Origin: an uncultured Christensenella sp.
GTDB taxonomy: Bacteria; Bacillota; Clostridia; Christensenellales; CAG-917
DNA length: 64,000 nucleotides
NCBI GenBank assembly: GCA_910584155.1
Contig: CAJTYG010000005.1
Location: 100,886 to 164,885, forward strand
Direction: 5' to 3'
In this document: piece after piece, positions 57,834 through 64,000 of the stretch
Layout of the letters: each line of letters starts with the position of its first letter
Numbering within the stretch: position 1 is the stretch's first letter
Translations under genes and position numbers: made by a program
Notes under the pieces: generated by a model
Told to the model about the DNA's origin: nothing
Seen by the model: only the letters and a program-made list of their open reading frames with translations
Databases searched by the model: none

Positions 57834-58502
57834 ATGAAAAAGAAAATTATCCTTACAGTGTCGGCAATTTTAGTTATCGTTTGTGCGCTTGTCGCCTTAG
57901 CTGCGTGCTCGGGGAAAAAGGGCGGTGTTGACGTAAAAGACAACGTATCCCGCAGGACGGATGCGTATCTCGCAGGCGAAAGCGAGCTCTTTGCCGTATC
58001 CGTCGAAAGCGGCAGACGTGAAAAGACGTTTATTGCGGACGGCAAGGCGGTCGATGTGGTAGATTTTTGTCAGATAACCGTCATTCCTCTTAAAAGCAAC
58101 GGCTACGAAAGCATAAATTTTGTGCTAAGTGCGGACGGAAAAACGCTGACGGGCGATCTGAAGTCATCTGATTTCGGCGAGTTTTCAAGCCTCATAGAGC
58201 TTGACTTTGTGCCGTCGTCCGTCACGGTGACCGCAGGCAGCGACGTAAGCGAAATATCGCTTAGCAACTTGCTCGAGGGCAAGCTTACCTCAGACGACGC
58301 CATCAACGTCGCTAAGGACGCCTTCAAGGATAAGATAAACGCCGAGGCCGCCGACGGCAAGCCCGAGCGTGAAATATATGTCAAGCTCATCACGGGGGAC
58401 AGAACAAACTACTATTATTACGTGTCGTTTATAGGCGACGGCGTGGACTACTGGGCAATGCTCATCGACCCTGCGACGGGCAATATCATTTCAAAAAGAT
58501 AG
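57834..58502 (+). CDS. Lipoprotein with PepSY-like C-terminus
   Basis: A 222-residue predicted lipoprotein. The signal peptide IILTVSAILVIVCALVALAAC has lipobox ALAAC with the lipidated Cys at about 25. The C-terminal 90 residues (LTSDDAINVAKDAFKDKINAEA, then REIYVKLITGDRTNYYYYVSF and AMLIDPATGNIISKR) look like a PepSY domain, as found in peptidase-inhibitor and sensor lipoproteins. No clear ribosome binding site is seen (TTTTTTGTATGAAA). Function is unknown. Confidence 0.75.
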   Translation: MKKKIILTVSAILVIVCALVALAACSGKKGGVDVKDNVSRRTDAYLAGESELFAVSVESGRREKTFIADGKAVDVVDFCQITVIPLKSNGYESINFVLSADGKTLTGDLKSSDFGEFSSLIELDFVPSSVTVTAGSDVSEISLSNLLEGKLTSDDAINVAKDAFKDKINAEAADGKPEREIYVKLITGDRTNYYYYVSFIGDGVDYWAMLIDPATGNIISKR

Positions 58503-58527
58503 GAAAAGCAAATTATCCCGATAATTG

Positions 58528-58555
58528 AAAAGGCGGCACGTCGTGCCGCCTTTTC
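58528..58555. terminator. Bidirectional terminator
   Basis: AAAAGGCGGCACG/CGTGCCGCCTTTT, 13-bp perfect stem, between the lipoprotein and hup. Confidence 0.9.
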
Positions 58556-58590
58556 CACTAAGCTAAACTTATATAAAAGCAATCTTAAAA

Positions 58591-58863
58591 TCAGTTGAAC
58601 ATATCTTTGAAAGCTTTGCCAAACTTTAATGTAGGTACTTTTGAAGCTGCAATAGTGATGGGTTGTTTGGTGACAGGGTTGAAGCCTTGTCTTTCCGGCT
58701 TTTCCTTGACCTCGTAGGATCCAAAGTTTGCGATAGCTACTTTGTCGCCTGCCTTGAGAGCCTCTGCAACGATAGAGGTGTATGCCTCGACTGCTGCGGT
58801 TGCGTCTGCCAAAGAAATGTCGGCTTTTTTTGCGATTGCTTTGATAAATTCGGTTTTGTTCAT
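58591..58863 (-). CDS. hup: HU-family DNA-binding protein
   Basis: A 90-residue HU protein. MNKTEFIKAIAKKADISLADATAAVEAYTSIVAEALKAGDKVAI is the dimerisation part; GSYEVKEKPERQGFNPVTKQPITIAASKVPTLKFGKAFKD is the DNA-clamping arm. Usual length. GGAGGT precedes the start. Confidence 0.97.
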   Translation of the reverse strand: MNKTEFIKAIAKKADISLADATAAVEAYTSIVAEALKAGDKVAIANFGSYEVKEKPERQGFNPVTKQPITIAASKVPTLKFGKAFKDMFN

Positions 58864-58890
58864 GGTTGACCTCCTTGGGGTTATATACGC

Positions 58891-58919
58891 ATTATAAAGT
58901 ATTATGACAAAAAGCGCAA
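58891..58919 (-). promoter_or_regulatory. Promoter of hup
   Basis: Minus strand TTGCGC (58919-58914), 17-bp spacer, TATAAT (58896-58891). Confidence 0.65.
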
Positions 58920-58998
58920 GCCCTAATTTAATAATCTACTGATTAGTTTGTTTTTATACCTGCTTTTTGTCAAAACCCTGCAGCTTTTTTACGGCGGC

Positions 58999-60654
58999 TT
59001 ATTTTTTGTCACCGCTGTCGTTTGCACGTATTTCTACTCGGCGTATTTTGCCCGATACGGTCTTTGGCATTTGCTCGACAAACTCTATCACTCTCGGATA
59101 CTTGTACGGGGCGGTGAGGCGTTTGACAAAGGTTTGCATTTCCTTTTTGAGCTCCTCGCTCGGCTCGTAGCCCTTTGCAAGCACTACGGTGGCTTTGACG
59201 ACCTGACCTCTGAGCGGGTCGGGCGTGCCCGTTATTGCACATTCGAGCACGGCAGGGTGTTCCATAAGTGCGGATTCCACCTCGAAAGGACCTATGCGGT
59301 AGCCGCTCGACTTTATGATGTCGTCCTTTCTGCCGACAAACCAATATACGCCGTCTGCGTCACGCTTTGCAAGGTCGCCTGTGTGATAATACTTGCCGCC
59401 ACGTGCCTCCTGTGTGCGTGCCTCGTCGCCCTTGTAGTTTGCCACAAGCCCTATCTGATGAGGTCGCAGCTTTATCGCTATCTCGCCCTCGCAGCCGTCG
59501 GGAACGGGGTTTTCCTCGTCGTCTATGAGCTCGATATCATACACGGGGCTCGGCTTGCCGAGCGAGCCCGGTATAGGTTCCGCAAAATCGCCGTAGTTTG
59601 CAAGTATGACCGTAGATTCCGTCTGCCCGAAGCCCTCGTATATCTTTAGCCCCGTCGCCTCGTAAAACTGCTTGAAAACCTCCGCATTGAGCGCTTCGCC
59701 TGCGGTGGAGCAGTGCGTCAGCGAGGATAAGTCATATAGGGATAGGTCTTCCTTGACGATAAACCTGTATATCGTGGGCGGCGCACAAAACGTCGTCACC
59801 TTGTATTTGCCTATAAACGGCAAAATATCCGTCGGCGTAAACCTGCCGTTGTAGTCGTATATAAACTGTGCGGTGCCCGCTATCCATTGCCCGTATATGC
59901 GCCCCCAAGAGCACTTCGCCCAACCTGTTTCCGCCATTGTGAGGTGCAGTCCGTCGTCCACGACCTGCTGCCAGTATTTTGCGGTGACGATGTGCGCCAC
60001 GGGATACTCGAAGTTGTGCTGAACCATTTTGGGCTGTCCCGTCGTGCCCGACGTGAAATAGCAAAGCAGGGGATCGTCGCCATACGGTCTGTCTATATCG
60101 GGCAAAACGTCGCTTTGAGCCATAAAGCCCTTGTCGAAATTTTCAAAGCCCTCTACGTCTTCGGTGAACACGCATGGGGCATTGCATTTGTCAATGGCAA
60201 GGCGGATATGCTCTACAACGTCGTCCTCGGCGGTTGCGATGATAAGCTTCACATGTGCGCTGTTGCAGCGATAGGCGATGTCCTTTGGCGTGAGCAGGTG
60301 CGTTGCGGGAATGATAACTGCGCCAAGCTTATGGCAGGCGACGGCGGTCATCCAGTATTCCCACCTGCGGTTTAGCATCGTCATTATATAATCGCCTTTT
60401 TTTATGCCCTTTGCTATGAAATAGTTGACGATACGGTTTGAAATTCCGCTGACGTCGCCAAAGGAAAACATCCTTTCCTCACCTTTTGAATTACACCATA
60501 CGATAGCCCTTTTTTCGGGGCAAAGGCGTGCGTATTCGTCCACGACGTCGTAGCCGAAGTTGAACTTGTGCGGAACGGTCGGCACGGCGTTTTTATAAAA
60601 GTCGTCATAGCTTGAAAACTCCGTGCGGCTTAAAAATTTAGAAATCAAATTCAT
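58999..60654 (-). CDS. AMP-binding acyl-CoA synthetase (medium-chain/acetate type)
   Basis: A 551-residue ANL-superfamily ligase that activates a carboxylic acid with ATP and CoA. The A3 motif is CYFTSGTTGQPKMVQHNF; A5 is YEGFGQTESTV; A7 YYHTGDLAKRDADGVYWFVGRKDDIIKSSGYRIGPFEVE; and the C-terminal Lys in KTVSGKIRR. The mid-region YGQWIAGTAQFIYDYNGRFTP and ETGWAKCSWG resemble the medium-chain acyl-CoA synthetase group. The substrate is not certain. No strong ribosome binding site lies before the ATG. Confidence 0.9.
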   Translation of the reverse strand: MNLISKFLSRTEFSSYDDFYKNAVPTVPHKFNFGYDVVDEYARLCPEKRAIVWCNSKGEERMFSFGDVSGISNRIVNYFIAKGIKKGDYIMTMLNRRWEYWMTAVACHKLGAVIIPATHLLTPKDIAYRCNSAHVKLIIATAEDDVVEHIRLAIDKCNAPCVFTEDVEGFENFDKGFMAQSDVLPDIDRPYGDDPLLCYFTSGTTGQPKMVQHNFEYPVAHIVTAKYWQQVVDDGLHLTMAETGWAKCSWGRIYGQWIAGTAQFIYDYNGRFTPTDILPFIGKYKVTTFCAPPTIYRFIVKEDLSLYDLSSLTHCSTAGEALNAEVFKQFYEATGLKIYEGFGQTESTVILANYGDFAEPIPGSLGKPSPVYDIELIDDEENPVPDGCEGEIAIKLRPHQIGLVANYKGDEARTQEARGGKYYHTGDLAKRDADGVYWFVGRKDDIIKSSGYRIGPFEVESALMEHPAVLECAITGTPDPLRGQVVKATVVLAKGYEPSEELKKEMQTFVKRLTAPYKYPRVIEFVEQMPKTVSGKIRRVEIRANDSGDKK

Positions 60655-60782
60655 TGCAGACTGCCTTGTAGATTTTTTGTATATTATTGCATAATTATGC
60701 TAAATTGTCTATCAGATTTTTGCAACTGTATTCAATTAAAGCCGCAGCCGCAAAACCGCACGTGGCAGGCGGCGTAAAATCA

Positions 60783-60812
60783 TTGACATATATTTTGCAA
60801 TTGTGATAAAAT
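60783..60812 (+). promoter_or_regulatory. Promoter of the HTH-membrane gene pair and possibly uvrB
   Basis: TTGACA (60783-60788), 18-bp spacer, TAAAAT (60807-60812). Confidence 0.6.
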
Positions 60813-60834
60813 TGCCGTGTATAAGGAGATAAGT

Positions 60835-61269
60835 ATGCTTAGCAACGAAGGTCGGATAATTTATGATATTCTGAGCGATATCACGGGCGACAGCGAGGTC
60901 TACAAAATCGTGGACGCCGATGAGATAACCGAAAAGCTGCCCGCAGACACTGCGTTTACAAAGGTGCAGCTTTCGCAGATAATCAGAGAGCTTAAGGATT
61001 CGGACTACGTTGACATAAAATACTTTACGCCAGACGAATACTGCCTGCGCATAATCAAGCGCATCGTCGAAGCCCCTCAGCCTGTGGCGGAAAACGAGGA
61101 AAAAGCCGTGGAACCCGCAGAGGTCAAGCAAAGGGAATTATATGGCAAAAAGCAGGGCGGCGGCACGGTCAGACCGGGGCTTGTGCTGTTTATGTCTTTT
61201 TTGGGCGGAATAATAGGCAGCGGCTTTGTGGCGGCGGTGACCGCTATATTGCTTAAATTTGTCATTTGA
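60835..61269 (+). CDS. Winged-helix-like membrane-anchored protein (1)
   Basis: A 144-residue protein. Residues 1-75 form a winged-helix-like fold (EGRIIYDILSDITGD, FTKVQLSQIIRELKDSDYVDIKYFTPDEYCLRI), then a charged Lys/Glu linker (80-110) and a C-terminal membrane segment FMSFLGGIIGSGFVAAVTAI. The start at 60835 follows AAGGAG. The next gene has the same plan; the pair may be a duplication. They could be sensors or anchored regulators. No family name. Confidence 0.65.
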   Translation: MLSNEGRIIYDILSDITGDSEVYKIVDADEITEKLPADTAFTKVQLSQIIRELKDSDYVDIKYFTPDEYCLRIIKRIVEAPQPVAENEEKAVEPAEVKQRELYGKKQGGGTVRPGLVLFMSFLGGIIGSGFVAAVTAILLKFVI

Positions 61270-61343
61270 AGCAAAACAGGGTTTAAAAGTGCAAAAAACG
61301 GTGTTTAAAAGCACAATTCGGCAATAATATACACGGTGAACGT

Positions 61344-61742
61344 ATGAATCTTGAAAAACAACACGTCCTTACAAAAAAGGAAAAAGCGGTGATGAGAGTC
61401 ATCTATAAGGAGGCGGACAAGCAGAGCGGCGCTTGCCTGCTTACACCTATAGATATTTTTTCGCAGGTCCCGCTTGATTTGGATTTTGAGGAGAGCGAGT
61501 TGGATATTGCGCTGCGCAATCTCGAGATAGACGACTATTTTGACGTCACAAGGTCGGATAAAAAGGGCGAATTGGTGTATTGTATAAATATGCACAGAAA
61601 GGGCTTGCAGTTTGCCCGTGTTGAAAAAGCCTTCAAAAGCAACATTATGTTTAGGATATTGCTTGCGGTCGCAACGGGTCTTACGTCGGCTGCCGTCGGT
61701 TGGGGGCTCAAGGCGTTGCTCACCGAGCTTTTAAACAAATAA
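61344..61742 (+). CDS. Winged-helix-like membrane-anchored protein (2)
   Basis: A 132-residue protein with the same plan as the gene upstream: a soluble helical domain (KKEKAVMRVIYKEADKQSG, EESELDIALRNLEIDDYFDVTRSDKKGELVYCI), no linker, and a C-terminal membrane helix MFRILLAVATGLTSAAVGWG. The wing-like motif DDYFDVT..K matches SDYVDIKYFT of the first. It lies 36 bases before uvrB. No family name; the shared plan is visual only. Confidence 0.65.
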   Translation: MNLEKQHVLTKKEKAVMRVIYKEADKQSGACLLTPIDIFSQVPLDLDFEESELDIALRNLEIDDYFDVTRSDKKGELVYCINMHRKGLQFARVEKAFKSNIMFRILLAVATGLTSAAVGWGLKALLTELLNK

Positions 61743-61777
61743 GCGTCGCAAGGTTTTATTTTTGTTTTACATAAGCT

Positions 61778-63733
<1,956 letters not shown>

Positions 63734-63870
63734 TTTTGCGCCGAATGTTACACCTCGCTGCGCTCGGTACGCAAAATCGCAAAGTATTGCGAGTTTTGCT
63801 GTAAGCGCAAACGTCTGTCGCAGTATGCGACATAAGGTGCAAAAGCGGGAAGTGAATTCCCACTTTTGCG
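63734..63870. repeat. Dispersed repeat R1, copy C
   Basis: It starts with the base after the uvrB stop: TTTTGCGCCGAATGTTACACC...GCGCTCGGTACGC, AAAATCGCAAAGTATTGCGAGTTTT, GTCGCAGTATGCGAC and AAAAGCGGGAAG..CTTTTGCGAAA. Confidence 0.85.
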
Positions 63871-63879
63871 AAATATATA

Positions 63880-64000
63880 AAAGCGGTTGCGAAGCTTAAA
63901 ACAAACTAAGCGAGGTGTAATGTACACTCGTTGCGAAGCTTAGACAAGCGCTCGCAGGGCGAGCGCTAAATTGAGCGTCAAGCACGCTCTTAGTACAAGT
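63880..64000. repeat. Dispersed repeat R2, copy C (cut by window end)
   Basis: GCGGTTGCGAAGCTTAAAACAAACTAAGC..., then GTACACTCGTTGCGAAGCTTAGA, GCGCTCGCAGGGCGAGCGC and GAGCGTCAAGCACGCTC. It matches R2 copy B base for base over most of its length and runs off the window. Confidence 0.8.

Overview
The window looks like a chromosome segment of an anaerobic, low-to-medium GC (about 45% by eye) member of the Bacillota, most likely an uncultured gut Clostridia-type bacterium. The evidence is strong AGGAGG-type ribosome binding sites, an L27 with the Prp-cleaved N-terminal extension and prp between rplU and rpmA, THF and TPP riboswitches, a ferredoxin-linked 2-oxoacid oxidoreductase, PyrR/UraA/Upp pyrimidine salvage, MscL, TypA, UvrB and tRNAs with encoded CCA. 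I cannot place it below class level from the sequence alone.

Layout. 1-1.4 kb: tail of an unknown protein, a truncated cyclophilin-like fragment, a 122-bp direct duplication that includes the 3' end of tRNA-Leu, and tRNA-Pro(GGG). 1.8-3.5 kb: a two-gene type II restriction-modification system (C5 methyltransferase plus ThaI-like endonuclease). 3.6-11.9 kb: MgtC-like protein, a sugar/cation symporter, rplU-prp-rpmA, an OGG-type glycosylase, a NYN protein and a four-subunit 2-oxoacid:ferredoxin oxidoreductase. 12-17 kb: an ECF sigma factor, a membrane RsgI-like protein and two large lipoproteins that carry the same RsgI-like extracytoplasmic domain. 17-22.7 kb: folA-thyA, a GH2 glycosidase, a YfcE-like phosphodiesterase, an unknown gene and a BspA-type LRR protein. 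22.9-25.8 kb: an AT-rich TIR-NTPase-HD protein, probably antiviral. 26-31.5 kb: two membrane proteins, then a THF riboswitch and folC-folE-folP-folBK. 31.6-38.3 kb: small membrane protein, Ca/Na exchanger, MscL, TPP riboswitch plus thiT, thiN, a lipase-like hydrolase and a P1-family peptidase. 38.3-41 kb: an AT-rich block of HTH regulators, small proteins, tandem 123-bp repeats, tRNA-Gln and tRNA-Pro(CGG). 41-47.4 kb: PflX-like radical SAM protein, pyrR, DUF523, uraA and two upp genes separated by a dispersed hairpin-rich repeat. 47.5-64 kb: asparaginase/serine dehydratase, typA, a nested MITE, a second GPH transporter, an HTH/Cys-rich divergent pair with palindromic operators, a P-type ATPase, a lipoprotein, HU, an acyl-CoA synthetase, two HTH-membrane proteins and uvrB.

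How the genes work together. Folate: the THF-regulated operon makes tetrahydrofolate, and folA-thyA uses and recycles it. Thiamine: ThiT imports and ThiN pyrophosphorylates thiamine, under TPP control at thiT, supplying TPP to the 2-oxoacid oxidoreductase. Pyrimidines: UraA imports uracil, Upp converts it to UMP and PyrR senses it. Envelope stress: the ECF sigma appears to drive its own operon and one lipoprotein from two near-identical promoters.

The most striking signals are: (1) the tetranucleotide CGCG is almost absent from all 64 kb (five occurrences found by eye, four of them in structured RNAs), matching the predicted CGCG specificity of the resident ThaI-like system; (2) the ECF sigma/RsgI-like/lipoprotein system with a shared Asn-Pro motif and a promoter nested in a hairpin; (3) the TIR-NTPase-HD fusion; (4) dispersed hairpin repeats that start directly after stop codons; (5) long acidic C-terminal tails on several unrelated membrane proteins.
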